Source: an uncultured Bacteroidales bacterium
GTDB taxonomy: Bacteria > Bacteroidota > Bacteroidia > Bacteroidales > UBA932
Assembly: GCA_949296645.1 (NCBI GenBank)
Contig: CASFPH010000011.1
Location: forward strand, 1-64,000
DNA length: 64,000 bases
Reading direction: 5' to 3'
The notes below the pieces were generated by a model. The model was not told the DNA's origin. It saw only the letters and a program-made list of their open reading frames with translations, and did no database searches. Positions within the stretch are counted from its first letter, which is position 1. Every line of letters begins with the position of its first letter. The translations under genes were made by a program, and so were the position numbers. Positions 8,839 to 17,866 of this stretch are shown here, in pieces.

Positions 8839-9426
8839 TTATAATAACCCTTCATGGAATCTGAAACTGCGGTCCTGGTTAAGATTGTCTTTCCACCAGT
8901 CCGGATAAAGCGGATGGTTGTAATGGACTATCTTTTCGGTTTCGTATTTATAATCGTAGACACTGTCCAGAGGGTTTACTATCCATTTTATTGCCCTGTA
9001 GTACGGTCTGGCGCGGAGCACGGAATCTGTGAGCCAGGCAGCCTGTTCCGCCACAATCCATGTTTCCTTGAGTTTCTGCTCCTTCCTGAAGGCTGCTTCC
9101 ATCACTTCAAGCCTTTCCTTCAGGATTTTTTCTACTGCTTCGCATATCTTTACAAGCTTGTCTGGTTTGTGGATATAGTATTCAAGGGCGTTGTTGTAAT
9201 CATCTATGGTATATCCGTATTTTTTGAAAACAGCTTCATATATCAGGGATGTGTCAGTGGCCTGTATGATTTCGGGCTCACAGAATTCCGAGGCGCTGTC
9301 CAGAAGATACATGTCTATAAATATATTCTGCATTGTCTTTTTGCTTATCGGTGCGTCGGAGCATGATGTTGAAATAAAAGCAAAGGTCAGACACAATATG
9401 CAGGATATGTTTTTAAGCGAACTCAT
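8839..9426 (-). CDS. DUF4296-type lipoprotein
   Basis: A 195-residue protein with a signal peptide and lipobox ending at C22 (FISTSCSD), so an envelope lipoprotein. The body matches the small Bacteroidetes domain DUF4296 (about 30-115: a D-Y-L/LLD-type helix, then the YGYTIDDYNNALEYY segment), followed by a Lys/Glu-rich helix and a polar tail. No biochemical role is known. The start at 9426 gives the signal peptide directly at the N-terminus. It is the first gene of the leftward operon, behind a promoter at 9476-9445. Confidence 0.8.
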   Translation of the reverse strand: MSSLKNISCILCLTFAFISTSCSDAPISKKTMQNIFIDMYLLDSASEFCEPEIIQATDTSLIYEAVFKKYGYTIDDYNNALEYYIHKPDKLVKICEAVEKILKERLEVMEAAFRKEQKLKETWIVAEQAAWLTDSVLRARPYYRAIKWIVNPLDSVYDYKYETEKIVHYNHPLYPDWWKDNLNQDRSFRFHEGLL

Positions 9427-9444
9427 TATAGTCAAAATTGTCTG

Positions 9445-9476
9445 CAAAGTTAATTTTTTATTCTTACTTTTGCCAA
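9445..9476 (-). promoter_or_regulatory. Promoter of the DUF4296-amidohydrolase-radicalSAM-dtd-deoC operon
   Basis: On the minus strand TAACTTTG (9452-9445) matches the -7 consensus, and TTG (9476-9474) lies 21 bases upstream. The transcript would start about 10-15 bases before the ATG at 9426. Confidence 0.6.
9465..9472 (+). promoter_or_regulatory. -7 box for the polysaccharide deacetylase gene
   Basis: TACTTTTG matches TAnnTTTG and predicts a transcript start near 9479, 13 bases before the ATG at 9492. It overlaps the divergent promoter on the other strand, so the two are likely to compete. Confidence 0.5.
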
Positions 9477-9491
9477 TCAAACGGATTCAAA

Positions 9492-10103
9492 ATGCTGATC
9501 AAACCGCCCAAATTCATCAAAAGGCTGTATCCTAATTTCATATGGAACATTGAAACTGATGACAATGTTCTGCATCTTACTTTTGATGACGGTCCAAGAC
9601 CGGAAGTAACTTCCTGGGTGCTTGACCAGCTTGACCGTTACGGAGCCAAGGCTACGTTTTTCTGTATAGCGAAAAATGTCGAGATGTTTCCGGATCTTTA
9701 TGCTGAGATACTCAGACGAGGCCATGCAGTGGGTAACCATTCATACAGCCATGTGAAAGGGTGGGGAATGAAGGCAGGTGATTACCTTCAGGATGTCGAA
9801 ATGGCTGCCGGTTTCATACATTCCAATCTATACAGGCCTCCTTATGCAAGGATTACTCCTGATCAGGCAAGAGTGCTTTCGGAGAGGTACAATATAGTGA
9901 TGTGGTCGATAATAAGCCGGGACTATAACAGAAGGCTTGGTGGCAGAGGATGTGCCGACAATGTGCTTCCGTATCTGGGTCCTGGTGAAATCATAGTCTT
10001 CCATGATTCCATAAAGTGCGCCCAAAATCTGTGGTATGCGTTGCCTCTTGTGCTTGACAGAATTTATGAGATGGGACTCAGAAGTGACAGGATAGACTTA
10101 TAG
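9492..10103 (+). CDS. Polysaccharide deacetylase (NodB/carbohydrate esterase 4 family)
   Basis: A 203-residue CE4 deacetylase. Motif 1 is TFDDGP (30-35), motif 2 is H83xxxH87 (NHSYSH), motif 3 is RPPY (115-118) and a late H is in VFHDS. These provide the catalytic base, zinc ligands and oxyanion region. Likely substrates are N-acetyl groups on peptidoglycan or a surface polysaccharide. No signal peptide is evident, unlike many secreted relatives; the N-terminus is IKPPKFIKRLYP. It starts at the ATG after a TACTTTTG box; 40 bases separate it from purD. Confidence 0.9.
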   Translation: MLIKPPKFIKRLYPNFIWNIETDDNVLHLTFDDGPRPEVTSWVLDQLDRYGAKATFFCIAKNVEMFPDLYAEILRRGHAVGNHSYSHVKGWGMKAGDYLQDVEMAAGFIHSNLYRPPYARITPDQARVLSERYNIVMWSIISRDYNRRLGGRGCADNVLPYLGPGEIIVFHDSIKCAQNLWYALPLVLDRIYEMGLRSDRIDL

Positions 10104-10143
10104 GCAAATTGATAAAAGACTAATTTGAAATAACAACTGTAAC

Positions 10144-11442
10144 ATGAATGTGCTATTGATAGGATCCGGCGGACGCGAATCCGCGTTGGCCTGGAAAATC
10201 AGTAAAAGTGAATTGCTTGATAATCTGTATTGCATGCCGGGCAATCCTGGTATATCGTCTGTTGCAACGAATATATGCGGGGATCCGAAGGATTTTGCAG
10301 CGGTCAGGACAGCTGTGCTAGAAAAGAATGTGGATATGGTAGTCGTAGGACCCGAAGATCCTCTGGTGAACGGTCTCAGGGACTTCTTTGCGAATGACTC
10401 CAGCCTTAAGGATGTACTTTTTATAGGACCTTCTGCAAAAGGGGCAAGGCTTGAAGGCAGCAAGGACTTTGCAAAGGATTTCATGTCAGCCCACGGGATT
10501 CCTACCGCACGCCATTTTACATGTACATCTTCCAATGTAGTAGAAGGAAAGGCTTTTCTTGCAGGAATGAAACCTCCGTATGTGCTGAAGGCTGACGGGC
10601 TGGCTGCAGGAAAGGGTGTACTTATTATGGATTCTCTTGACGATGCGTGCAAAATGCTTGACGAAATGCTTGGCGGCAAGTTCGGCAATGCGAGTTCGAG
10701 GGTTGTTATTGAGGAGTATCTAGACGGGATAGAGCTTTCCGTATTTGTCCTTACCGACGGAAAATCATATATGCTTCTGCCGGAAGCAAAGGATTACAAG
10801 AGAGTGGGAGAGGGTGATAAGGGATTGAATACAGGAGGTATGGGTTCTGTTTCTCCTGTGCCTTTTGCCGATGCATCCTTTATGAAGAAGGTTGAGGACA
10901 GGATTGTCAGACCTACCATTGAAGGTTTTGCAAAGGATGGAATCGACTACACCGGTTTTGTCTTCATAGGTTTGATGAACTGCGGCGGGGATCCTTATGT
11001 TATAGAATACAATGTCAGGATGGGTGATCCGGAGACTGAGGTCGTTATGCCACGTATTGCAAGCGATCTTCTTGCCCATTTGAAGGCAGCTGCCGAGGGA
11101 AGGCTTGCAGAAGAAAAAATAGAAATAGACGGGAGAACGGCTCTGGCTGTGATGCTTGTATCGGGAGGTTATCCTGAAAGTTATGCGAAAGGTCATGAAA
11201 TAGACGGTCTGGACAGTGTTTCGGAAGACGCAATCCTGTTCCATGCCGGAACATCTGTCCGCAGGCGCGAGGACGGTTCCGATGCTGTAGTGACTTCGGG
11301 AGGAAGGGTTATGGCTGTCGTTACTTTGGCAGATACGTTGCCCGAGGCTGCGGAAAAGACTTATCGTGAAATCGGTAAGATCAGTTTTCAGGATGCATAT
11401 TTCAGACATGATATCGGGTCGGATCTCAGGAAATACCTGTAG
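10144..11442 (+). CDS. purD: Phosphoribosylamine-glycine ligase
   Basis: A 432-residue GAR synthetase, the ATP-grasp enzyme that joins glycine to phosphoribosylamine in purine synthesis. The N-terminal GSGGRESALAW signature (residues 7-17) is present, as are the ATP-grasp segments KADGLAAGKGV (about 153-163) and GFVFIGLM (about 275-282) and the ENVRMGDPE-like YNVRMGDPE near residue 293. It is full length. The 3' end overlaps the convergent MATE gene by 17 bases. Confidence 0.97.
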   Translation: MNVLLIGSGGRESALAWKISKSELLDNLYCMPGNPGISSVATNICGDPKDFAAVRTAVLEKNVDMVVVGPEDPLVNGLRDFFANDSSLKDVLFIGPSAKGARLEGSKDFAKDFMSAHGIPTARHFTCTSSNVVEGKAFLAGMKPPYVLKADGLAAGKGVLIMDSLDDACKMLDEMLGGKFGNASSRVVIEEYLDGIELSVFVLTDGKSYMLLPEAKDYKRVGEGDKGLNTGGMGSVSPVPFADASFMKKVEDRIVRPTIEGFAKDGIDYTGFVFIGLMNCGGDPYVIEYNVRMGDPETEVVMPRIASDLLAHLKAAAEGRLAEEKIEIDGRTALAVMLVSGGYPESYAKGHEIDGLDSVSEDAILFHAGTSVRRREDGSDAVVTSGGRVMAVVTLADTLPEAAEKTYREIGKISFQDAYFRHDIGSDLRKYL

Positions 11443-12784
11443 ATTTTGATTTCATTTCAGCCAGTACTCCGCATGTCAGCGGAATTGAAAGCAGGAAAGT
11501 AAGCATATCTGATACTGCCTGACACATTTCGACTCCCTTGAGCCCGAAAAGTGCGGGCAGTATGAATATAAGGGGTATAAAGAAAAGTCCCTGACGTGCG
11601 GATGAAAGGATTGTGGCTCTTACAGGTTTGCGGATTGTCTGGAGCATCATGTTGCTGAGTATTATCCACGCTCCGAGCGGATAGGTGACAAGTTGCCATC
11701 TGAGTGCTGCAGTCCCGGTTGCAAGGACAAGCGGGTCGCCCTTTCTGAAAAGGGAAACGATTTCTTCCGCATAGAACATACCGCCTACGGAGCATAGGAA
11801 TAGGAATATGAAGCCTGATTTTACACAGAACCAGAATCCACGGCGTACTCTGTCATACAGACCTGCACCGTAGCAGAATCCGCACATAGGCTGGTATCCC
11901 TGGCCGAAACCTATCAGGAACGAATTGATGAACATTCCTATTCTTGATACTATGGACATCCCGGCTATGGCTGCATCCCCGTATTTCCCTGCCGCTACAT
12001 TCAGCAGTATCGTGGATATGCTTGCGAGTCCCTGTCTGGCGAGAGACGGTGTCCCTCCCCCGATTATTTCCCGGATGAAGGCAAGGGATGGTGTGAAGTT
12101 CCTGTATCTTATGCGTATGTTTCCTTCGTGTCTTCCCATGTAGATAAGCAGAATGAAACTGCATATCTGACTTGTCACTGTGGCTGCCGCAGCTCCGGAT
12201 ATTCCCATGTCGAATACGAATATCAGTACGGGGTCAAGTATCAGATTGATCGCAGCTCCGGTAACTATTCCTATCATTGCATAAGAAGCATTTCCCTGGA
12301 ATCTCATCTGATTGTTCAGTACGAGAGAGGCAGTCATGAACGGGGCTCCGAGCAGAATTATTCCAAGATACTTTTCCGTATACGGGAGGATTGTAGGCGT
12401 TGAACCGAGGGCTTTCGATAACGGGGTGAGGAAAATCAAACCGGTTGCGGCGAGAATGCAGCCTGTAAACAAGGCTAGAAAGAAACCTGTGGAAGCCATT
12501 TTCTCCGCCTTGTCGTACTCTTTTGCACCGAGCCTTCTCGATATGTAGTTCCCTGAACCGTGTCCGAAGAAGAATCCTACTGCCTGGATTATGGACATTA
12601 CGGAAAATACTATGCCCACGGCAGCCGTAGACTGTGTGTCTATTTTTCCTACGAAATAAGTGTCGGCCATGTTGTAAAACGATGTTACCAGCATGCTTAT
12701 TATCGTCGGTACGGAAAGTGATGCTATTACTTTCGGAACAGGCGCTGTGGTAAGGAATGTATAATTGTCTTTTGTCTTGAGCAT
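11426..12784 (-). CDS. MATE family efflux transporter
   Basis: A 452-residue multidrug and toxin extrusion transporter with about 12 membrane segments in two homologous halves. The N-terminal half contains the typical SVPTIISMLVTSFYNMADTYF segment (about 22-42), and PLLL-type loops recur near residue 240. It is predicted to export cationic compounds in exchange for Na+ or H+ at the inner membrane. The start MLKTKDNYTFL is the only sensible one. It is convergent with purD and stands 72 bases downstream of the ABC exporter operon, so co-transcription is possible. Confidence 0.92.
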   Translation of the reverse strand: MLKTKDNYTFLTTAPVPKVIASLSVPTIISMLVTSFYNMADTYFVGKIDTQSTAAVGIVFSVMSIIQAVGFFFGHGSGNYISRRLGAKEYDKAEKMASTGFFLALFTGCILAATGLIFLTPLSKALGSTPTILPYTEKYLGIILLGAPFMTASLVLNNQMRFQGNASYAMIGIVTGAAINLILDPVLIFVFDMGISGAAAATVTSQICSFILLIYMGRHEGNIRIRYRNFTPSLAFIREIIGGGTPSLARQGLASISTILLNVAAGKYGDAAIAGMSIVSRIGMFINSFLIGFGQGYQPMCGFCYGAGLYDRVRRGFWFCVKSGFIFLFLCSVGGMFYAEEIVSLFRKGDPLVLATGTAALRWQLVTYPLGAWIILSNMMLQTIRKPVRATILSSARQGLFFIPLIFILPALFGLKGVEMCQAVSDMLTFLLSIPLTCGVLAEMKSKSTGIS

Positions 12785-12856
12785 TGTATCCTGTGTCGTT
12801 TCCGGACCTGCAAAATCAGTACCATGCTGATATCCGGCATCTGTTATTATCGGTTT

Positions 12857-13984
12857 TTATGTGGTTTTTCTGTATCCGCGTATTGCGGCAATCAGCATTG
12901 ACGCCCCTATGACTGCAAGTCCAGCAGCGTCATACCATACATCAATCACCGTACTGCCTTTAAGAAATACGGATCTCATGGCGTCGGCATAATATCTCAT
13001 GGGATTGAAATATGTAATTGCACGGGCCCATGCCGGCATTGATGATATGGGGGTGAATATCCCGCTTACGAGCATGAATATCATCATGAAAAACCATGTT
13101 ATGAACATAGATTGTTGTGCGTTTTCGCTGTAATTGGAGATAAGCGGCCCCAACCCTGCGGTGACTATGATGTGAAGTGTCGTGAAAAGATATAGGGCGG
13201 ACAAATCTCCTGCACATCTGTATCCGAATACCACCTTTGCTATAAGCAGACATGCCGTAAGTATGAAAAATGCCACAAGCCAATATGGAATGAGTTTGCA
13301 AATGATGAAAGCGCTTTTTTTTACGGGAGTTACATTGATCTGTTCTATAGTTCCGCGCTCCTTTTCGCTGACTATGTTCAGGGCGGGGAAGAAGCCTGTA
13401 ATCATGGTTATGGCAATCACTATGAGTGCCGGAACCATGAATACTTTGTAGTCCATGTACGGATTATAATAGTATTTTGTTGAAGTGACGATGGAGCCTG
13501 AGACAGGTTCTACGGAGGCGGAATCCGAGGACGATGCGAATTTCATCATGCATGAATTCAGGTATCCTGCCCCTATGTTTCCCTTTGTGCCGTTTACGGT
13601 GTTGATATTTATGCCGAGAGACATAGTGCCTTCCTTTACAAGATTCCTGCTGAAATCTGGATTTATGGTAAGTATGGCGTCAACATCGTTTTTCTCCATC
13701 ATTACCATGGCTTCGGACGGATCGTCGCATATGGTGACAAGGTTGAAATATCCCGAAGAAGTACAGTTTTTGACAAGTTCATCCGATTCAGTTGATCTGC
13801 AGTTGTCTACAACGGCCAGATTTATATTCTTTATGTCCATGCTGACTGCATAAGGGAAGACAAGCATCATCAGTACCGGGAACATAATCACCATTTTGGG
13901 CAGTCCCGGGTCCCTGAAGAACTGTTTGAACTCCTTTTCAAGCAGAAATACGACAGACTCAAGTGTTTTTATTCCTGTTTTCAT
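12857..13984 (-). CDS. ABC-2 type permease, YbhR-like
   Basis: A 375-residue exporter permease with one N-terminal transmembrane helix (about 28-48), a long extracytoplasmic domain (about 50-175) and five C-terminal helices (about 178-372). The cytoplasmic signature SEKERGTIEQINVTPV (about 210-225) marks the YbhS/YbhR group. It should pair with the permease encoded immediately upstream (1 base apart) and with the two ATPases. It is last in the five-gene operon. Confidence 0.92.
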   Translation of the reverse strand: MKTGIKTLESVVFLLEKEFKQFFRDPGLPKMVIMFPVLMMLVFPYAVSMDIKNINLAVVDNCRSTESDELVKNCTSSGYFNLVTICDDPSEAMVMMEKNDVDAILTINPDFSRNLVKEGTMSLGININTVNGTKGNIGAGYLNSCMMKFASSSDSASVEPVSGSIVTSTKYYYNPYMDYKVFMVPALIVIAITMITGFFPALNIVSEKERGTIEQINVTPVKKSAFIICKLIPYWLVAFFILTACLLIAKVVFGYRCAGDLSALYLFTTLHIIVTAGLGPLISNYSENAQQSMFITWFFMMIFMLVSGIFTPISSMPAWARAITYFNPMRYYADAMRSVFLKGSTVIDVWYDAAGLAVIGASMLIAAIRGYRKTT

Positions 13985-13985
13985 A

Positions 13986-15083
13986 TCATAATCTTTTTTT
14001 GAACAGCCTTATGCTGGTTCCGAGCAGCAACAGTGTCATGAGCAGAAGTATTGTATATTCCTTTATCATGAAACTGAATCCTGCACCTTCGATCATTATC
14101 TTTTTTACCATTATTATATACCATTTTGCAGGTATTATGTCTGAAAACCATTGCAGTATTTCCGGCATGCTTTCGCACGGGAAAATGATTCCCGAGAATA
14201 TCATGGTCGGCATTGTAAGTCCCATTCCTGAAATGAGGAGGGCTGTTTTCTGGGTCGAGGATATGACGGAAATAAGAAGCCCTATACCGAGTGAGGTCAA
14301 TATGAATGTCAGCGATACGGCTGAGAGAAGCAGCAGACTGCCGTTTATCGGAACATGCATTACGAATCTGGAAAGAAGCAGTATTGTGACCAGGTTTATG
14401 GTAGACAGGACAAAATACGGAACAGCTTTGCTTATTATTATCCATATCGGCTTTACAGGAGATACCAGCAGCAGCTCCATTGTTCCGAATTCTTTCTCCT
14501 TGACTATGGATATTGCTGTCATCATTGAGCATATGAGTGTCAGAATGAGTCCCATGACTCCAGGTACAAAATTGTATGAAGACAGCATGGACGGGTTGTA
14601 CATGTATTTTACAGGGAGCGGGCTGCCGGCTGTCGTTTCTTTCTTTCCGTCTCCGGTGCCGCTGCTGATTACACCGGTTACGTAATTGGCAATGATCTGT
14701 GCGGAGTTCGGGTCGGATCCGTCCCCGATCAGTTTTACAGTGGCAGAACCCTTCTTGTCGAGTTTCTTGTCGAAGTCATCTTCGAAGCATACTGCCATGT
14801 CGGATTCGTTTCTTCTGAATCTTTCCGATATGACGTCTGTGCCGGTGAATATACCCTTGACCTCTAGATATCCGTTGTTGTCTATCCTTTGTACCAGTTT
14901 CCTTACCGTAGGATCCGTCATGTCTCCTACGATGTCTATCCGTACATTGTTTATTTCTGTGCTGATTGCGAATCCGAACAATATGATCTGCACTACAGGC
15001 ATGACGAGCACTATCAGAATAGTCCTCCTATCCCTGAAGATATGTCTGAATTCTTTTTTTGTAAAAGACAGGAATTCTTTCAT
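13986..15083 (-). CDS. ABC-2 type permease, YbhS-like
   Basis: A 365-residue permease with the same architecture as its downstream neighbour: helix near 20-42, extracytoplasmic domain to about 175, then five helices. The intracellular signature KEKEFGTMELLLVSPV (about 194-209) is the YbhS/R hallmark. Tandem paralogues of this kind form the heterodimeric channel of HlyD-assisted exporters. The gap to the ATPase gene upstream is 10 bases. Confidence 0.92.
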   Translation of the reverse strand: MKEFLSFTKKEFRHIFRDRRTILIVLVMPVVQIILFGFAISTEINNVRIDIVGDMTDPTVRKLVQRIDNNGYLEVKGIFTGTDVISERFRRNESDMAVCFEDDFDKKLDKKGSATVKLIGDGSDPNSAQIIANYVTGVISSGTGDGKKETTAGSPLPVKYMYNPSMLSSYNFVPGVMGLILTLICSMMTAISIVKEKEFGTMELLLVSPVKPIWIIISKAVPYFVLSTINLVTILLLSRFVMHVPINGSLLLLSAVSLTFILTSLGIGLLISVISSTQKTALLISGMGLTMPTMIFSGIIFPCESMPEILQWFSDIIPAKWYIIMVKKIMIEGAGFSFMIKEYTILLLMTLLLLGTSIRLFKKRL

Positions 15084-15093
15084 GTTGTTCCTC

Positions 15094-15840
15094 CTAAAAC
15101 CGTTTTGCCTTTGTCGCGAGCTTGCGGAACACGGAGTCCATGTCCGGTTCGCCGTATCTGCCTTTCAGTTCTTCCGGACTTCCAATATCGGCTATCCTGC
15201 CGTCGACCATTATCGATACACGATCGCAATATTCGGCTTCATCCATATAGTGCGTGGTTACGAATACTGTAGTACCGTTTTCAGCTGCACCGCATATCAT
15301 CTCCCAGAACATCCTCCTTGTTTCCGGGTCGACCCCGCCGGTGGGCTCATCCAGAAAAACTATTTCAGGATTGTGTATCATGGCTATACTGAATGCAAGT
15401 TTCTGTTTCCAGCCTAGAGGAAGCGACGAGACGGACTTGTCGGCATAATCCTCCATGCCCAAGGATTCCGGAATAGAAACGCATTTTTTCCTGAGTTCCT
15501 TGAATCCAAGACCGTATATCCCTCCGAAAAGGCGTATGTTTTCCCATACCTTAAGATCGGGATACAGTGAGAATTTCTGGCTCATGTATCCTATATGGCG
15601 TTTTATTTGTTCCTGTTCCCCATTTATGCTGAATCCGTTGACCGTACCTTCTCCTGAAGTCGGCAGGCTCAGTCCGCAGAGTATTTTCATGGCTGTGGTC
15701 TTTCCGGCCCCGTTGGCGCCTAAGAATCCGAAAATCTCGCCTTTCCTTACGTGGAAACTTATGTTGTCGACAGCCGTAAAACTGCCGAAGCGTTTTGTCA
15801 GCCCGTTTATTTCTATTATGTTTCCGTTTTCTCCAGTCAT
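15094..15840 (-). CDS. ABC transporter ATP-binding protein (exporter ATPase 1)
   Basis: A 248-residue nucleotide-binding protein with Walker A GANGAGKT (41-48), Walker B VFLDEP (161-166), the D-loop GGVD and the H-loop VTTHYMDEAEY. The signature motif reads SLPLGW (139-144) rather than LSGGQ; this variant occurs in YbhF-type ATPases, whose two halves differ. Here those halves are separate genes. It energises the permease pair encoded downstream. Confidence 0.93.
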   Translation of the reverse strand: MTGENGNIIEINGLTKRFGSFTAVDNISFHVRKGEIFGFLGANGAGKTTAMKILCGLSLPTSGEGTVNGFSINGEQEQIKRHIGYMSQKFSLYPDLKVWENIRLFGGIYGLGFKELRKKCVSIPESLGMEDYADKSVSSLPLGWKQKLAFSIAMIHNPEIVFLDEPTGGVDPETRRMFWEMICGAAENGTTVFVTTHYMDEAEYCDRVSIMVDGRIADIGSPEELKGRYGEPDMDSVFRKLATKAKRF

Positions 15841-15856
15841 GGCAATTTGTTTTTGA

Positions 15857-16792
15857 TTATTTTATCCGGAGTGTATTGTCCGTAACTTTTCCGGCCAACT
15901 GCATGAAACAGTCTTCAACAGTCGGTTTGATTTCTTTTATCCTGCAGTTTTTGAATCCGTTGGATTCAAGCAATCCTGCCAAAGTCCTCTCATCGGTAGT
16001 TTTCGGGTCTATTGCGGCATGATGTTCCGAACCGAAGGAGAAGCAGCTGATTATTCCAGGACATCTCCGCAGAAATCTGAGCATTGGATATGCCGGTTTG
16101 CCCTTTACGGAAAGCAGCGTGTACGGGTAGCTCTCCTTTATCTGTTCCGGAGTGCCTGTCTCTATTATTCTGCCGTGCTGTATCAGTGCGATCCTGTCGC
16201 ATTTGGATGCTTCGTCCATGTACGGTGTGGAGACGACTATCGTTACACCTGATTCCCTTATTCTGTACAGCATGTTCCAGAAGTCTTTCCTGCTCACTGC
16301 ATCCACTCCTGTTGTCGGTTCGTCCAGAAACAGTATGGAAGGGTTGTGTACGAGGGCGCAACACAAGGCAAGTTTCTGCTTCATGCCTCCAGACAGTTTC
16401 CCGGCTCTCCTGTCCTTGAAGGGTTCTATCTGGGAGTATATTTCCTTAATATTGTCGTAGTTTTCCTTTATCGTTGTTCCGAATACCGTGGCGAAGAAAT
16501 CCAGATTCTCTTCTACGCTGAGATCCTGATAAAGAGAAAACTGTCCCGGCATGTAGCCTATGCTGCACCTGATTTTTTCATAGTCTTTTATGACATCGGT
16601 GCCGTTTATGGAGGCGTTTCCGCCGTCGGGAAGGAGAAGAGTGGCCAGTATGCGGAACAACGTCGTCTTTCCGGCACCGTCAGGCCCAATGAGACCGAAT
16701 ATCTCACCTTCGGAGATATCGAGTGTAATGTCACTCAGGGCCTTGCAATCCCCGTAGTTTTTGCATATGTTCCTGATTTCTATTGCGTTCAT
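15857..16792 (-). CDS. ABC transporter ATP-binding protein (exporter ATPase 2)
   Basis: A 311-residue ATPase with Walker A GPDGAGKT (36-43), canonical signature LSGGM (133-137), and Walker B LFLDEP (154-159). The H-loop position reads STPYMDEASK, so the usual switch histidine (TTHYMDEA) is replaced by proline. A C-terminal extension (about 225-311) follows the core. With its 16-base-distant partner it corresponds to the two halves of YbhF. The missing histidine suggests this site is catalytically weak, paired with the signature-variant ATPase 1. Confidence 0.92.
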   Translation of the reverse strand: MNAIEIRNICKNYGDCKALSDITLDISEGEIFGLIGPDGAGKTTLFRILATLLLPDGGNASINGTDVIKDYEKIRCSIGYMPGQFSLYQDLSVEENLDFFATVFGTTIKENYDNIKEIYSQIEPFKDRRAGKLSGGMKQKLALCCALVHNPSILFLDEPTTGVDAVSRKDFWNMLYRIRESGVTIVVSTPYMDEASKCDRIALIQHGRIIETGTPEQIKESYPYTLLSVKGKPAYPMLRFLRRCPGIISCFSFGSEHHAAIDPKTTDERTLAGLLESNGFKNCRIKEIKPTVEDCFMQLAGKVTDNTLRIK

Positions 16793-16810
16793 GGTTTATG
16801 ATTCCTGTGT

Positions 16811-17713
16811 TCAATGAAGTTTTACATAGGAGTACATGCCGGTTCTGAGACTGCCGTCTTCGTTTTTTACAGAAATCTTTACGGCATATACAAGATCTGC
16901 ACGTTCGTCCCTTGTCTGTATGTTCTTCGGGGTGAATTCAGCCTCTTCTGAAATCCATGTGACCGTGCCTTCAAAAGTCTTGGGATCATTGCTTCCATCT
17001 TCTGCCGTAACCGTTACTTTCTGTCCCAACTTTATGCCTTCAAGCTGTTTTGTAGTAAAATATGCCTTGACGTAAATATTGCTTATGTCTGCCATCTTGA
17101 ACAGGGCCTTGCCTGTGGTTGTCATTTCTCCTTCTTCAGCATATTTGGTGAGTACTGTTCCGCTTATGGGTGCTGTTATCCTGCATTTTCTGAGCATGTC
17201 TTCCTTTTGTGCAATCTGAACATCGTATATGGCGATTTCCTCTTTTATACCTGCATTGTTACGGGTATAGTTTTCCTTCAGAGCCTTGATTTCATTTTCC
17301 GCAATTCTTATCTGCGACTCAATGTCGTCTACCTGCTTGCGTGTACCCGCGTTTTTTGACAGCAGTTCCATGTATCTTGCGTAGTCGGTTTTCAGATTAG
17401 CCAGTTTGGCTTCCTGGGAGGCTACCTGTATGTCGATGTCTACGGCTTTTGTCATGGTATTTCTTTTTCTCGCTTCAAGTTCCTTTTTTTGAAGATATGT
17501 CTGTACGGTGTCTATGATTCCGGCCATGCTGCCTTTTTCTATAAAGTCTCCCTCTTCTATGCTGAGGGAAGTTATCTTACCATTGGACTCTGCCGAAACG
17601 GTAACTTCGGTTGCTTCGAACTGTCCGCATGCATCAAAACCGTCGTTGCTGTTGCCGCAGGATGTTACTGCAGCTGCGATGCAAATCATCAATATCGGAA
17701 TATTCACTTTCAT
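16811..17713 (-). CDS. HlyD-family periplasmic adaptor lipoprotein
   Basis: A 300-residue membrane fusion protein with a lipoprotein signal (lipobox AVTSC, C19). A lipoyl/barrel-sandwich half (about 33-70), a long coiled-coil hairpin (about 72-165), the second lipoyl half (ITAPISGTVL) and a beta-barrel domain to the C-terminus follow. It links the inner-membrane ABC complex to an outer-membrane factor; no TolC-like gene is adjacent. It is the first gene of the operon, followed by ATPase 2 after 18 bases. The substrate is unknown; YbhGFSR-type systems export drugs or cations. Confidence 0.92.
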   Translation of the reverse strand: MKVNIPILMICIAAAVTSCGNSNDGFDACGQFEATEVTVSAESNGKITSLSIEEGDFIEKGSMAGIIDTVQTYLQKKELEARKRNTMTKAVDIDIQVASQEAKLANLKTDYARYMELLSKNAGTRKQVDDIESQIRIAENEIKALKENYTRNNAGIKEEIAIYDVQIAQKEDMLRKCRITAPISGTVLTKYAEEGEMTTTGKALFKMADISNIYVKAYFTTKQLEGIKLGQKVTVTAEDGSNDPKTFEGTVTWISEEAEFTPKNIQTRDERADLVYAVKISVKNEDGSLRTGMYSYVKLH

Positions 17714-17866
17714 GGTCGTTTGTTTTTGTTGGGATTGTTTGATTGTATTTGTTTTGCAGTATGGCTGTGCCGTTATTCTCCGGCAGTGTTTTTAAGGTCA
17801 TATATACGAAAAAGGAAAGGAAGTGTATTATTGTTTGAATTTTCTTTTGTTGTTTTTCGGGTTCGT
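17714..17866. other. Spacer upstream of the exporter operon
   Basis: About 150 bases, T-rich near the gene start. I see no TAnnTTTG box in the leftward direction and no gene. The operon promoter is expected here but cannot be pinned down. Confidence 0.4.
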
